DNA of 64,000 nucleotides from the NCBI GenBank assembly GCA_964508135.1, contig CAZDSU010000014.1, forward strand, positions 1-64,000. The letters are read 5' to 3'. Made by a program: the position numbers and the translations under genes. How positions within the stretch are numbered: the first letter of the stretch is position 1; each line of letters starts with the position of its first letter. The notes below the pieces were generated by a model. It did not search any database. It was given only the letters and a program-made list of their open reading frames with translations, and had not been told where the DNA came from. Positions 26,107 through 35,799 of this stretch are shown piece after piece. The DNA is from UBA6168 sp964508135. GTDB lineage: Bacteria; Bacteroidota; Bacteroidia; Chitinophagales; Saprospiraceae.

Positions 26107-27237
26107 TCATACGTTTTCAAACCAGGTATCCGGATCGTCGGGATAGTAACATTCATTGATCCAGAAAATTGTATATAGTTCTTCCTCTCCGATATTCTTA
26201 ATATTATGGGTGTACCAGATAGGCATGTCCACATAAGCCGGTTCTTCTCCATCAAGGTAAAAATTGAGCACTTCATCGGTACCTACCTGCCTTAGCTGTA
26301 TCAGTGCTTTACCTTTGATAACGGCAAAGCGTTCGATTTTACGGGTGTGAAAATGATTTCCCCTGGTAATGCTAGGCACAGTGGTGGAAAAAGAAACCTG
26401 GCCACCCATGCCAAGTCGTATGACTTCCACAAAAGCCCCCCTTGAATCTTTATGCTGCAGGAATTTGACGGGAAAGTGTTCCCGGATGGGCATGTAGCAA
26501 CGAAAGGTGTTGAACAGGTTTCGCTCGAATGTATTTTGCATAGCCGGAATCACTCCCTTTTCAACATACTGCTCTTTGTACTGTGTGAGGAGATTCAATA
26601 TGTCTGACACCCTTATTTCGGGGGTATGAGCTATTTCCAATGTATTCACCCTATTGTAATAGGAACTTCCACTCTCAATGGCAGACAATATTTCTTCCAC
26701 CAACTCACCTACATATATCAGTTTTAATTGGCCATCTACGTCAATTCGGGGTGTTTCATCATGTGTCAGTTGATGACAGAAAGTAGCTACGACGGAATTG
26801 TAGTAAGGATGGCCGAAGGGGCCGAAAACGTTGGGGATAATCATGGCGGTTAAGTGCCCGTTACTACCTGCCGCCCATCGGGCAAGCAGCAGCCTGCCTT
26901 CTTTTTTGGAGCGTCCGTATAAATTATCCCGCTCCTCCTGGGAGGAGGAAGAAAAAATTACATGCACATCGGATTGGGTTCGTTCCAGGGAAGCAATAAG
27001 CGTTTTGACCAGGTTAATATTGGTATCGTAAATGACTTCCGGTTCATGGTGCCTGTTCATACCGGCCAGGTGGACGATGACATCGCACTGCGACACGAAG
27101 GCATCCATCCTGGTCTCATCTTCAAACCAGGCCCGCTCGAAGGGTACCCTGCTATATTTGTCCGGATACAGTCCGAGCGTATTGAATAAATGTTTGCCTA
27201 TAAAACCGTTTTGACCGATAATTCCGATTTTTTTCAT
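26107..27237 (-). CDS. fnlB: Bifunctional SDR-cupin enzyme of UDP-L-FucNAc synthesis (CapF/WbjC type)
   Basis: This 376-residue two-domain protein has an N-terminal SDR part with GIIGQNGFIGKHL and YGRSKKEGRLLL, and a C-terminal cupin from about residue 255 (RGNHFHTRKIERFAVIKGKALIQLR, with metal-binding His pair) ending WYTHNIKNIGEEEL. In CapF the cupin epimerises C3 of the keto intermediate and the SDR reduces C4. It sits between fnlC and fnlA as in Staphylococcus and E. coli clusters. Length and motifs look intact. Confidence 0.92.
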   Translation of the reverse strand: MKKIGIIGQNGFIGKHLFNTLGLYPDKYSRVPFERAWFEDETRMDAFVSQCDVIVHLAGMNRHHEPEVIYDTNINLVKTLIASLERTQSDVHVIFSSSSQEERDNLYGRSKKEGRLLLARWAAGSNGHLTAMIIPNVFGPFGHPYYNSVVATFCHQLTHDETPRIDVDGQLKLIYVGELVEEILSAIESGSSYYNRVNTLEIAHTPEIRVSDILNLLTQYKEQYVEKGVIPAMQNTFERNLFNTFRCYMPIREHFPVKFLQHKDSRGAFVEVIRLGMGGQVSFSTTVPSITRGNHFHTRKIERFAVIKGKALIQLRQVGTDEVLNFYLDGEEPAYVDMPIWYTHNIKNIGEEELYTIFWINECYYPDDPDTWFENV

Positions 27238-27333
27238 ATTTTCAGAATATCCCTCAAAAATTATTATTACCCCTTCAAATCAAACTCCTCAAACTCATGA
27301 AACAAATCAAACTCATCAAATTCCTCTAACAAA

Positions 27334-28374
27334 TCACCCCACCAAAATCCCCGCACTCACTTCCCCCAGCACATCCTTCCTCACCAACGGAAGCTTTAGC
27401 AACAAAGCTTTCATACCCTGCACATCCAGCCGGTAAGTATTATGGGAATGGTATTCTTCAAATTTGGAAACGTCTTCAAGCCCTTCTGAAAAATACTGGT
27501 TGTAATTCAAATCCCGGTTGTCGGCAGGTATGCGGTAGTAATCCCCGAGGTCTTCGGCTTTCACCATGTCTTCCCGGTTGACCAGGGTTTCATACAGTTT
27601 TTCCCCGTGCCGGGTACCGATGATCCGGATGGGTACGGTGGTTTCGTACAACTCCATGAGCGCTCGGGCCAGGGTTTCGATGGTAGCAGCCGGGGCTTTC
27701 TGTACAAAGAGGTCGCCTTGTTTGCCATGCTGAAACGCATACCACACCAGATCCACCGCATCTACCAGCGTCATCATGAAGCGGGTCATGTTGGGGTCGG
27801 TGATGGTCAGGGGCTGTTTTCTCTTTAGTTGCTCTATGAACAAGGGTATGACGGAACCTCTAGATGCCATCACATTGCCGTAGCGGGTACCACAGAAGAT
27901 GGTTTTGTTGTCGTCGAGATTCCGTGATTTGGCGACCATTACCTTTTCCATCAGCGCTTTGGACATACCCATGGCGTTGATAGGGTAGGCTGCTTTGTCG
28001 GTGCTGAGGATGACCACATTTTTCACTTCGTGGCGTGCCGCCGCCTTCAATACATTGTCGGTGCCGAGGATATTGGTCTTCACCGCTTCCAGCGGGAAAA
28101 ACTCGCAGGAGGGAACCTGCTTCAAGGCAGCAGCATGAAAGATATAATCCACGCCCGCAACGGCCTGCTCTACACTGTCCAAACTCCGGACATCGCCAAT
28201 GTAGAATTTAACTTTGGGGTTGTTCAGCCGTTTTCGCAGGTCGTCCTGTTTTTTTTCATCACGGCTGAAAATGCGGATTTCCCGGAATTGGTCGGAATGA
28301 AGGAAACGGTTCAACACAGCATTGCCGAAGGAGCCTGTGCCACCTGTGATGAGTAGTGTTTTATTTTGAATCAT
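27334..28374 (-). CDS. fnlA: UDP-GlcNAc 4,6-dehydratase/5-epimerase (CapE/FnlA)
   Basis: This 346-residue soluble inverting dehydratase has LITGGTGSFGNAV at the N-terminus, FHAAALKQVPSCEFFP, STDKAAYPINAMGMSK (with Met-Ser-Lys replacing the Tyr-x-x-x-Lys of classical SDRs, as in CapE/FlaA1), and FCGTRYGNVMASRGSVIPLF. It performs the first step from UDP-GlcNAc toward UDP-L-FucNAc. Its start overlaps the stop of the GT gene upstream by 14 nt. Downstream, 96 bp of low-complexity CAAATCAAACTC-type repeats separate it from fnlB. Confidence 0.93.
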   Translation of the reverse strand: MIQNKTLLITGGTGSFGNAVLNRFLHSDQFREIRIFSRDEKKQDDLRKRLNNPKVKFYIGDVRSLDSVEQAVAGVDYIFHAAALKQVPSCEFFPLEAVKTNILGTDNVLKAAARHEVKNVVILSTDKAAYPINAMGMSKALMEKVMVAKSRNLDDNKTIFCGTRYGNVMASRGSVIPLFIEQLKRKQPLTITDPNMTRFMMTLVDAVDLVWYAFQHGKQGDLFVQKAPAATIETLARALMELYETTVPIRIIGTRHGEKLYETLVNREDMVKAEDLGDYYRIPADNRDLNYNQYFSEGLEDVSKFEEYHSHNTYRLDVQGMKALLLKLPLVRKDVLGEVSAGILVG

Positions 28375-29599
28375 CTCTTATTAATCCTTGAAGAAATTCA
28401 TACAATATTTTGGCCTGTATGTCTTTGTTGAAATGTTTTTCAGCTACTTTTCTGCCATTGACTCCAACCCGAAGCGCGTTTACACGATCACTCAAAGCCC
28501 TGCGCATGGCATGAGCGAAAGATTCAGAGGACCCCGGTTCAGCAAAAAATGCGGATTCACCATCTTGCAGATATTCCGGAATCTCACCAACAGTCGTTAC
28601 ACAAACCGGCTTGCTGCTCGCGAGGTATTCTCCGAGTTTGGTTGGGAAGCCACCTTGTGCCTGTTTGGAGGCGGGGCGGGGGAGTGCTAAAAGATCGGCA
28701 TTTAGTAGTATGGAAGGAACCTCATCTCTTTGAACTGCTCCATGCCAAATGACTTTGTCTTCAAGCCTCAGCGCTTTAATTTGCTTGAGATGTCCTGGGG
28801 TATCGTAATTCCAGGAACCGAACAAATGTAAATGATGATGCGGAAAATCTTCTAATATGGCTGCAAAAGCGTCTATCAGGATATCTACACCATCTTTTCG
28901 GTTGTCCATCACACCGATGAATGCAATAAAAGGTTTTTGAAGGTTCTCAGCAATTTCATGAGAATCCGGATTCTTGAATCGATCCAAGTCAACGGTCATG
29001 GGAAGGTGCAGAAACTTAGGCTTTTTCCCTGGGAACGAATCAAAGTGTGCTAAAAGCGTCTTTGTCATTAGCGCTATACCATCGTAAGCATAGATTGCCT
29101 TTTTTTCAAAAAAAATTTGCCGCCTGTCACCCTGCATTCGTTGCAACCTGTTTCCGAGGTTGTATTGATGAATGCAGAGGAATTCGCTCATTTCTAAGAA
29201 ATATATATTATTTGGCAGGTGACTTTTAAGCCACAGTACTAATTTAAAATGAGCAAGTTCTGTTGAAGACCATACAATGCAGAGTTCGTTTGTTTTAAGT
29301 ATACTCAGTATACGCCATCTAATAAACCATTCCATGATGGGATTTAAAAGGTACAGGTTTAGTCGGCGAAGCCAGATGTTGTGATGAAATAACATCGTCA
29401 TGTACTTGTATTTAATGCCATTACAAGTTCCATTATTCCTTAATTTATTATATTCTGTTAAAGAGTTATATCCCCCCGTAATGAAAAGTTCTATACTTGC
29501 ACCTAAGGAAGTCAGCCCATCTATCAGAGTACGCAGTCTGTTAGCGGAAGCTACATTCTCGAAAAAAGGGTTAGTTTTAACCAAAATAATTATAGTCAT
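28361..29599 (-). CDS. GT4-family glycosyltransferase
   Basis: The 412-residue protein has the start IIILVKTNPFFENVASANRLRTLIDGL typical of an acceptor domain, FIAFIGVMDNRKDGVDILIDAFAAI at the interdomain region, and LLALPRPASKQAQGGFPTKLGEYLASSKPVCVTTVGEIPEYL as donor-binding block. It is a retaining GT-B enzyme of unknown donor. It is translationally coupled to fnlA (14-nt overlap), which makes FucNAc one candidate donor sugar, but there is no direct evidence. Confidence 0.83.
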   Translation of the reverse strand: MTIIILVKTNPFFENVASANRLRTLIDGLTSLGASIELFITGGYNSLTEYNKLRNNGTCNGIKYKYMTMLFHHNIWLRRLNLYLLNPIMEWFIRWRILSILKTNELCIVWSSTELAHFKLVLWLKSHLPNNIYFLEMSEFLCIHQYNLGNRLQRMQGDRRQIFFEKKAIYAYDGIALMTKTLLAHFDSFPGKKPKFLHLPMTVDLDRFKNPDSHEIAENLQKPFIAFIGVMDNRKDGVDILIDAFAAILEDFPHHHLHLFGSWNYDTPGHLKQIKALRLEDKVIWHGAVQRDEVPSILLNADLLALPRPASKQAQGGFPTKLGEYLASSKPVCVTTVGEIPEYLQDGESAFFAEPGSSESFAHAMRRALSDRVNALRVGVNGRKVAEKHFNKDIQAKILYEFLQGLIRDDSK

Positions 29600-29628
29600 A
29601 AAAAGGTGATAATTTTATTCGATTGCCA

Positions 29629-30771
29629 TTATTCCTTGAATATATCACTGAATTCATACATACTTGACCCTAACGTAATTCCAGTCGCACCTGGTCTAAA
29701 TGCAAAGGAGAATAGTAGATAGGAATGATATAGAATAATCAAAATAACCATATAATGTGCAATTCGTCTAATTCTTAATTCTTTATGACCTTTAATATAG
29801 GTCGCCATATTGGGAACCATAATAACATATGCTATAAAAAAATATAATGCTAATCTATAAAGCAATTCAGAAAGTCCGCCCAAATTTTCCAAAACAACTC
29901 CTATATAAAAAATATTAAAAACTAAACTATTAATTCTGTTCTTTGACCAATAACTATTATTTAATAATAAAAATGGTATCAATATAGCGTTAGTTATCCA
30001 ATTAAAACCAGTATTTACCCATATTGTTTTAGTTTGTGTAAAGTAAGCATCATAATAAACAAAACTAATTTTACGAATTATATCAACGAATCCAAAAGCA
30101 GGTTGAACAAAATATATAGTTACAGTAACTCCCCAAATTACTATTAAAATAAACTTATTATAATTCCTGTCTATTATAAAATAGATGGGGATAAGAATCA
30201 AAGCAGAAACGTGAAATAGAGATGCAATGAATATCCCGACAATATATTTAAATATATTTTTTTCTATTATAAATTTTGTTGCATATAAAAATATAGATGC
30301 AGCCATCATTTGTCTTACCAAATTTGCCTGCTGAGTATAATATGAAGAACTAATATAAACAAGAAAAATTAATATTGGAGACTTGTGCCTGTATATAAAC
30401 CTAATAAATAATATATTTACAACGATAGCATAAAAAAAAGAAAAACCAACAAAAGAAAATCCAAGTGAATTGAATAAAATGTTCGAATAAACATACCCAA
30501 TCTCTAAATTTAACTTTACTCTTGATAAATCTTTTATATGAGAAACAATCATCTCGCCAGGCCCAAGCATACTCATGTTATCAAACGAATTGTAATACCT
30601 AACATAGTTAGCATGATCAGTCATTGCACCTCCACCAAAACTTACAAACCAAGCCAACCAAACTGCTAATAAGGTTCGATAAAGGCTAAAATTCTTGGTA
30701 ACAGAGTTGTTGGCATCACCAAGATAGGCCAATAATAAAGTAACAAGCGAAAACGGAATCCAAACAAGCAC
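29629..30771 (-). CDS. EpsG-like polysaccharide polymerase (Wzy role)
   Basis: The 380-residue, very hydrophobic protein has about ten predicted membrane helices. The N-terminal region ends in WFVSFGGGAMTDHANYVRYYNSFD, matching the EpsG-family pattern in which a soluble loop with D-x-x-x-Y-x-x-x-(F/Y) follows the second helix. A later segment SSYYTQQANLVRQMMAASIFLYA matches the conserved QxxRQxxA block. EpsG-like proteins serve as Wzy polymerases in the periplasm. Together with Wzx, Wza and Wzc encoded here it argues for a Wzx/Wzy-dependent pathway. The gene is strongly AT-rich, as usual for polymerases. Confidence 0.82.
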   Translation of the reverse strand: MLVWIPFSLVTLLLAYLGDANNSVTKNFSLYRTLLAVWLAWFVSFGGGAMTDHANYVRYYNSFDNMSMLGPGEMIVSHIKDLSRVKLNLEIGYVYSNILFNSLGFSFVGFSFFYAIVVNILFIRFIYRHKSPILIFLVYISSSYYTQQANLVRQMMAASIFLYATKFIIEKNIFKYIVGIFIASLFHVSALILIPIYFIIDRNYNKFILIVIWGVTVTIYFVQPAFGFVDIIRKISFVYYDAYFTQTKTIWVNTGFNWITNAILIPFLLLNNSYWSKNRINSLVFNIFYIGVVLENLGGLSELLYRLALYFFIAYVIMVPNMATYIKGHKELRIRRIAHYMVILIILYHSYLLFSFAFRPGATGITLGSSMYEFSDIFKE

Positions 30772-30906
30772 GAATTATATTTTTTGGCTTTAAATGATTT
30801 AGTATGGATGGATAATAAATGATATTTCAATTAATAACCAATTGGGTGCAAAAGCGAATTGTCCCCCCATATTTTAGATGGTTACAAGATATGACAAATG
30901 CGATAT

Positions 30907-31854
30907 TTAATATTTTATTAAAAACGTAAAATATCTAAATAATAAAATCATTTTATGATAAATTTTTAATTTGTTATATTCTAAAAAATGTTTTTTTAGA
31001 GCTTCAGCAACAAATTTATTTTCATATTCAAAATGGAGCGAATAATTAAACTCAGACTCAGAATCAATAACCTGATTAATAAAAATATTAGAACTACCTT
31101 CCATTTTTGTGCAATGTACTCCGCTACCATCATGCCCTGTATTTCTTACTTTCGATACAGTGGGAAATACGCAATATGTTCCATTCAAAATGTTACTAAT
31201 ACAATACATCCTGTCTCCCTTAAGATTACCGGTTTTAACAACATTCATTAACCCGTTTAAAAATCCATATTGATATGAATCTATGAGTAAAGCCTTACTA
31301 GGTTTATGAAGATATCTAATAACTTCTTTTATAAAATCATCGTTCCAACGGTAGTGCATGTATTTATCACGCCATGCACCAAAGCCCCATCCTGAAAAAC
31401 TTTTTGAATAAAAATAACTATGGGGAAAAGAGGCAGGTACCTCAAAGGGAAATTTGTACCCACAAATAGCTATTACAAGAGGGTCTTTTTCGAATTCATG
31501 CAAACCCTTATTGACAAAATCAAGAAAAGACGGTGAAAACACATTATCATCCTCAATAATTATTACCCTATCATATTTAATAAAAACAGACTCTACTAAT
31601 TTAGAAAAATTATTTTCACTACCAAAATTTCTTTTTCTTTCAATAATAGTAACTGTATTAAATCCTGTAATAAAAGGGATATATTTTTTAATTTTTTCAT
31701 ATCCTAACAAGTGGTAATCTTTTAAAGGATAATCTAAAGCAATAAAAATATCTGTTTTATCTGCATTGGTGCAGGCCGAGATTGATTGGATACATAGTTT
31801 GAAATGTTCATATCGATTTAATGTGCAAATTAATACTGGTGCAAAATTAATCAT
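30907..31854 (-). CDS. GT-A fold glycosyltransferase (GNT-I-like)
   Basis: The 315-residue protein has a GT-A start PVLICTLNRYEHFKLCIQSI, a DxD-like EDDNVFSP preceded by VIIIEDD, and the donor/acceptor region FYSKSFSGWGFGAWRDKYMHYRW. This combination is seen in bacterial GT2/GT13-like proteins similar to GNT-I. It probably transfers one sugar of the repeat. The gene is AT-rich and overlaps the flippase gene start region by 4 nt at 31851-31854, so they share a transcript. About 135 bp of AT-rich spacer separates it from the polymerase gene. Confidence 0.8.
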   Translation of the reverse strand: MINFAPVLICTLNRYEHFKLCIQSISACTNADKTDIFIALDYPLKDYHLLGYEKIKKYIPFITGFNTVTIIERKRNFGSENNFSKLVESVFIKYDRVIIIEDDNVFSPSFLDFVNKGLHEFEKDPLVIAICGYKFPFEVPASFPHSYFYSKSFSGWGFGAWRDKYMHYRWNDDFIKEVIRYLHKPSKALLIDSYQYGFLNGLMNVVKTGNLKGDRMYCISNILNGTYCVFPTVSKVRNTGHDGSGVHCTKMEGSSNIFINQVIDSESEFNYSLHFEYENKFVAEALKKHFLEYNKLKIYHKMILLFRYFTFLIKY

Positions 31855-33380
31855 CTGATAATTTTCTTTTTCATTAATTTCACAGCTGATTTACTTAAGA
31901 AATCTTTTTCCTTTTTTTCTAGACCTACAAAGTAAATCGAAACCAAAAGGCAGCTTACCGAGAATATCGATATAAAAAAGAAACGATAAAAACTCGTTGA
32001 AAATAAATCACGAATAATAAATAATGGTAAAACCATTGCAATTACAGATAGTATCTTTAGATAAGACTTTTGAAGAAATAACTTTACATTAAAATGAAGT
32101 ATTTTCTTCAACAAAATTTGAGAGACAATCAAATTGATGGCAAGTGTTACAACAATAAGTGCAATAATTGTTGGAGGGGGTAACCCTTTTTTCAACAAAA
32201 AATATGAGATTGGAAGACTTGTTAATGATATAGAGCTTGTTATTATTTGAAAATATTTTATTTTTCCGGTAGCATGAATCAATGCTGGAAACCCGCTGCT
32301 TAGACTATAAATCAAGGCATTTATTATCATCAATTGGCAGAAAATAACCGTGTATGCAGGTAAATTGCCTAGCCATAGTGTTAACAAGTATTTAGTTTCC
32401 AGCAATATAGGTAAAGAAGGTAGCATCATGAGGAAAAATGTATATTTTGAAACATAAACTGTAAGATTGAAAGTCCTGTTCTCATTTCCCCCACTGAAAC
32501 TTTTGGTAATTTGAGGAATGGCTACTTTACTTAAACTACTTGAAAATAACGTTACTATACTATTCACCTGGGTGGCTATACCAAAAGAGGTATTTAGCAT
32601 AGTGCCAAAAAAGGAATTAATAATCAGTTGTGATCCAGTGGATTGCCCAACACTTGCAGCTGCCCCCAGCATTACCCAACCGGAAAAGCCTATCATTTCT
32701 TTATATTTTTTATTCTCCCGTTGGAAATTCCATCTTACAATTTCGCTGTATTTATATATACAATAAAGCAAGAATAATGCTAAAGGAACTATACTTGCAA
32801 ATGCAACAAGAAGGGCGTATAGTTTTAGCCGATTGCCCAAATAATAGACGATTGTAAGAGCTATAAAGAAATGAAGTAAACTTTTAATGAAATCAATAAT
32901 TGCCTGAACAGCAAAGTTCTCCTGCGCAGTAACAAGGCCCTGATAAGGAATGCTCAGAATTGTAAAAACTGCTGCAATGGTTGAAAACCGCAAAACGAAC
33001 AAAGCATCAGTAAGCTTTCCTGCTGCAATATTCAAATGATAATTAACATAATAAACACCTGCTGTTTCGGTAAGCAAAATTACCAGAAATGCCATAAACA
33101 GGTGGATTACTAAACTTATATTAAATATCCTATTAACACTTTCCTTATTTCCTGTCCCCAGTTCAAATGCAATGTACCGGTATGTTGTTGTGACCATGAT
33201 GGTATTGAGAAAAGCCATCATTACAACAACACCACCAACAACAGAATAGAGGCCAAAATCTGACGCACCTAAGCTTCGAATAACAAAGCGTGAAGAAAAT
33301 AGGCCTAATACAGAGCTGATAATAAGTCGAACATATAGAATTAGTGTATTCTTAAAAAGCAGTTTGTTGTCTCCTTGCAT
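31851..33380 (-). CDS. wzx: Oligosaccharide flippase (Wzx-type, MOP superfamily)
   Basis: The 509-residue membrane protein has 12-14 predicted helices and an N-terminal FKNTLILYVRLIISSVLGLFSSRFVIRSLGASDFGLYSVVGG, the conserved opening of the polysaccharide-transport branch of the MOP superfamily. It would move the undecaprenyl-PP-linked repeat unit across the inner membrane. It lies in the serotype-specific core next to the polymerase. Length is at the upper end for Wzx, which is common in Bacteroidota. Confidence 0.9.
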   Translation of the reverse strand: MQGDNKLLFKNTLILYVRLIISSVLGLFSSRFVIRSLGASDFGLYSVVGGVVVMMAFLNTIMVTTTYRYIAFELGTGNKESVNRIFNISLVIHLFMAFLVILLTETAGVYYVNYHLNIAAGKLTDALFVLRFSTIAAVFTILSIPYQGLVTAQENFAVQAIIDFIKSLLHFFIALTIVYYLGNRLKLYALLVAFASIVPLALFLLYCIYKYSEIVRWNFQRENKKYKEMIGFSGWVMLGAAASVGQSTGSQLIINSFFGTMLNTSFGIATQVNSIVTLFSSSLSKVAIPQITKSFSGGNENRTFNLTVYVSKYTFFLMMLPSLPILLETKYLLTLWLGNLPAYTVIFCQLMIINALIYSLSSGFPALIHATGKIKYFQIITSSISLTSLPISYFLLKKGLPPPTIIALIVVTLAINLIVSQILLKKILHFNVKLFLQKSYLKILSVIAMVLPLFIIRDLFSTSFYRFFFISIFSVSCLLVSIYFVGLEKKEKDFLSKSAVKLMKKKIIR

Positions 33381-33407
33381 TATCTTAAATATATAACCTA
33401 CGTTATA

Positions 33408-33959
33408 TCAACAACAGCCGCTTTCCTTTACGATATAACCCGAAGGCATCCATATATTTGGAATAATATGCACCTTTTGATTTGGCAATAATTCTCTTAC
33501 TGCCAGTGTTTCGCCTGGGGAAAGTTCATGATTGTATTGGTCAAAAACAACTATACCACCAGGTGTTATTCTATCCCATATTAATGGAAGTGAAGCTTTA
33601 ACAACTTTATGAGTTCCCGCATCCATGAAAAATAATTTAAACTGTAAATGAAGATTTTCCTCTAAAAAACTTTCAAGTTCTTTTACTACGTCCATCTTAT
33701 GAATAAATGCTAAGTTAGTAAACCCTTGCATTTCATTTAATTTCACCAATTCTTCATAAGAATGTAAATAGCCACGCTGTTCAATTTTCATTTCAATATC
33801 ATCATCTCCAGTGCCTTGAAACCAATCAAAACCATGAACTTGGGTTAATGATTCAGATTCGTAAATCTTTATGAGCTTTGCAAATAAAAAAAACGAAGCT
33901 CCCTTATATATTCCTATTCCACCTATATGTCCCGAAATATCAAGTGTTTTTTTATATAT
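33408..33959 (-). pseudogene. Truncated TylF-like methyltransferase, paralogue of 34129-34851
   Basis: The frame is open from just inside a TGA near 33970 down to 33408. It reads YKKTLDISGHIGGIGIYKGA, then AKLIKIYESESLTQVHGFDWFQGTG and the C-terminal IWDRITPGGIVVFDQY block. It is homologous throughout to the intact enzyme encoded next door, but lacks its first ~60 residues, and the motif I glycine pattern is degraded. The first in-frame ATG is at 33791, far too late. At its 5' end it is joined directly to a glycosyltransferase fragment (33952-34116), so it is a recombination remnant. Confidence 0.78.
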
Positions 33960-34116
33960 ACTCTTTCACTATGAGGTCTGTCCCGTCTGTTGACGCATCG
34001 TCATGTACCAATATCTCAAAGGCAAAGTTGGTTTGTTGCATAACGAAACCTTCAAGGCATTGACGAATATAGTCTTTATGATTATAAGTCATGCAACAAA
34101 CAGAAACCAGAATCAT
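33952..34116 (-). pseudogene. 54-residue N-terminal fragment of a GT2 glycosyltransferase
   Basis: An ATG at 34114-34116 opens a 54-codon frame ending in TAA at 33952-33954. It encodes ILVSVCCMTYNHKDYIRQCL and FEILVHDDASTDGTD, the unmistakable nucleotide-binding start of a GT2 (GT-A) enzyme. The rest of the ~300-residue protein is gone; the sequence switches to a methyltransferase fragment at the same point. It is preceded by three short AATCATTG repeats (34111-34133) next to the end of the intact methyltransferase gene. Confidence 0.82.
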
Positions 34117-34128
34117 TGAATCATTGAA

Positions 34129-34851
34129 TCATTGTTTGATTGCATAAGCACAAGGCATCCAACCAAATGGAAATTGTTTCCACTTTACACTTGGTAACAC
34201 ATCACGAATCGCTCTTATTTCACCAGGAGCGAGCTCAAAGGAATAATGGTCAATTAATAACATTCCGCCAGGTGTAATTCTTGGCCAAAAGTGTCTTAAA
34301 CTTTCTGCAACAACGTCGTAAATTCCACAATCCAAGAATACAAGTTTAAATTGAAGATGAGGATGATTAATAAAAAAGTCAGGAAGATCTTTGGAAGCGT
34401 CCACATTATGCATGTGAATGATATTTTCAAGTCCTTGCACCTTAACCAATTGCCTTACCTTCTCTTCTGGAGTATAATACGTGTCTTTTTTGATTACATG
34501 CTTTTCCTCATCAGTTGGGATAGCTCCTTGAAACCAATCAAAACCATGCACTAAAGTTAAGGAATTGGGCTCAAATATCTTGGTAAGTTTGGCAAAAAGC
34601 AATGATCCAAAACCAAGATTTACTCCAATTTCCGCAATATGACCTGCAACATCCAAGGTCATTTTATATGCTTCGTATAAAACTATTTCTCTAGCCAAGG
34701 TTTGGTGTCCAACAAAGGCAGGAAAATGATGAATTAAATCTTCCTTCGAAAAGTCCATTTGCAAAATTGCTTTTAATCCTGCTTCATATTGGGGACGTAA
34801 GTGATGATGTTTGAGGTACTCAAATTTTGTTTTATTCGGATCGTGTTGCAT
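34129..34851 (-). CDS. TylF/MycF-like SAM-dependent O-methyltransferase
   Basis: The 240-residue protein has motif I AEIGVNLGFG (73-82), a histidine-rich HGFDWFQG, an FLDCG motif and WPRITPGGMLLIDHYSFELAPGEIRAIRD, matching the macrocin-O-methyltransferase (TylF) family that methylates sugar hydroxyls in a metal-dependent way. It is intact, while a paralogous copy just downstream is truncated. It could methylate a sugar of the repeat unit. The duplicated state suggests recent tandem duplication followed by decay of one copy. Confidence 0.8.
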   Translation of the reverse strand: MQHDPNKTKFEYLKHHHLRPQYEAGLKAILQMDFSKEDLIHHFPAFVGHQTLAREIVLYEAYKMTLDVAGHIAEIGVNLGFGSLLFAKLTKIFEPNSLTLVHGFDWFQGAIPTDEEKHVIKKDTYYTPEEKVRQLVKVQGLENIIHMHNVDASKDLPDFFINHPHLQFKLVFLDCGIYDVVAESLRHFWPRITPGGMLLIDHYSFELAPGEIRAIRDVLPSVKWKQFPFGWMPCAYAIKQ

Positions 34852-34869
34852 TTCAAATTAAATTAATTA

Positions 34870-35799
34870 TTATGATTTGATTAGTTCAGTATATCCAAAT
34901 CCGCTTTTTCCGAAACCGTTTCCATTATAAAACATAATTACAGTGTCATCATTTTTAATAATATGTGGATAGCATATCATTTCTGAATCCCATCCTTCTT
35001 CAGAAACATCAATTCCACATTCAGAATCCCTTCGATCCCAATTAAAAAAATCTCTTGAAGTTGCATATCCTAACCTATAAGATTCCAAACTAGGATTCCT
35101 GAAATTATGGCTTCCTCTCTTTGAAAACCACATGTGATAAGTTTGTCCATCATAATATACAGCTGGTTTGCAATGTGCAATGAATTCATTTTCCGGCTGA
35201 ATGACAACCTTGTTGTTAGTTTCCCAAGAGAATCCATCCTTTGACGTTGCGCTAATTAACAAATAAGTATGTTCTAGTTTACTGTTGATATCAATCCATT
35301 CAATACCAGTTGAATATATGCAATGATAAATATTATCTCGTTTGACTATACATGGTCCCGTAGCAGATAATGGGCTATTGTTCTCTAAACTCAAAACTGG
35401 TGCTTCAGAGTACTTAATAAATGTATTTCCACCATCTTTACTAATTGCAACACCTGTGAAGTTTTTATAGGGGACATTAACACACCTACTCCATCCAGCA
35501 TAATATAGATAAATATCATCTCCTTCTTCAACAATATAGCTTGGAATGATTCCATTTTCATCAAATGTGCCAAGCCTTCCCTTTAATAGTATAGGTTTAT
35601 TGTGTTCATACACTATTTTAGATGGATCCATCTTTGACACATCTATATAAGTTGGCAAACTCTCTCCTAAATAATCTCTAACTGAAAAAAATATTCTTAT
35701 TTTATCGCCTAGAACAATTGCAGTTGGACATTGGGCATGGCTTTTCATCCAATCCTCTCCTCTTGGTTTGTATATTAATCCTTTCTTAATCCATTTCAT
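34870..35799 (-). CDS. Five-bladed beta-propeller glycosidase-like protein
   Basis: The 309-residue protein lacks a signal peptide and shows repeated blade motifs: IRIFFSVRD, DDIYLYYAGWSRC, NIYHCIYSTG, QTYHMWFSKRG and DTVIMFYNGNG, with SKDG turns. This pattern belongs to the GH43/GH32/GH130-like propeller superfamily. Such cytoplasmic members are common in O-antigen loci and their activity is unsettled; a phosphorylase or sugar-modifying role is possible. The stop of the upstream methyltransferase gene overlaps its start by 4 nt, so it belongs to the core operon. Confidence 0.75.
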   Translation of the reverse strand: MKWIKKGLIYKPRGEDWMKSHAQCPTAIVLGDKIRIFFSVRDYLGESLPTYIDVSKMDPSKIVYEHNKPILLKGRLGTFDENGIIPSYIVEEGDDIYLYYAGWSRCVNVPYKNFTGVAISKDGGNTFIKYSEAPVLSLENNSPLSATGPCIVKRDNIYHCIYSTGIEWIDINSKLEHTYLLISATSKDGFSWETNNKVVIQPENEFIAHCKPAVYYDGQTYHMWFSKRGSHNFRNPSLESYRLGYATSRDFFNWDRRDSECGIDVSEEGWDSEMICYPHIIKNDDTVIMFYNGNGFGKSGFGYTELIKS

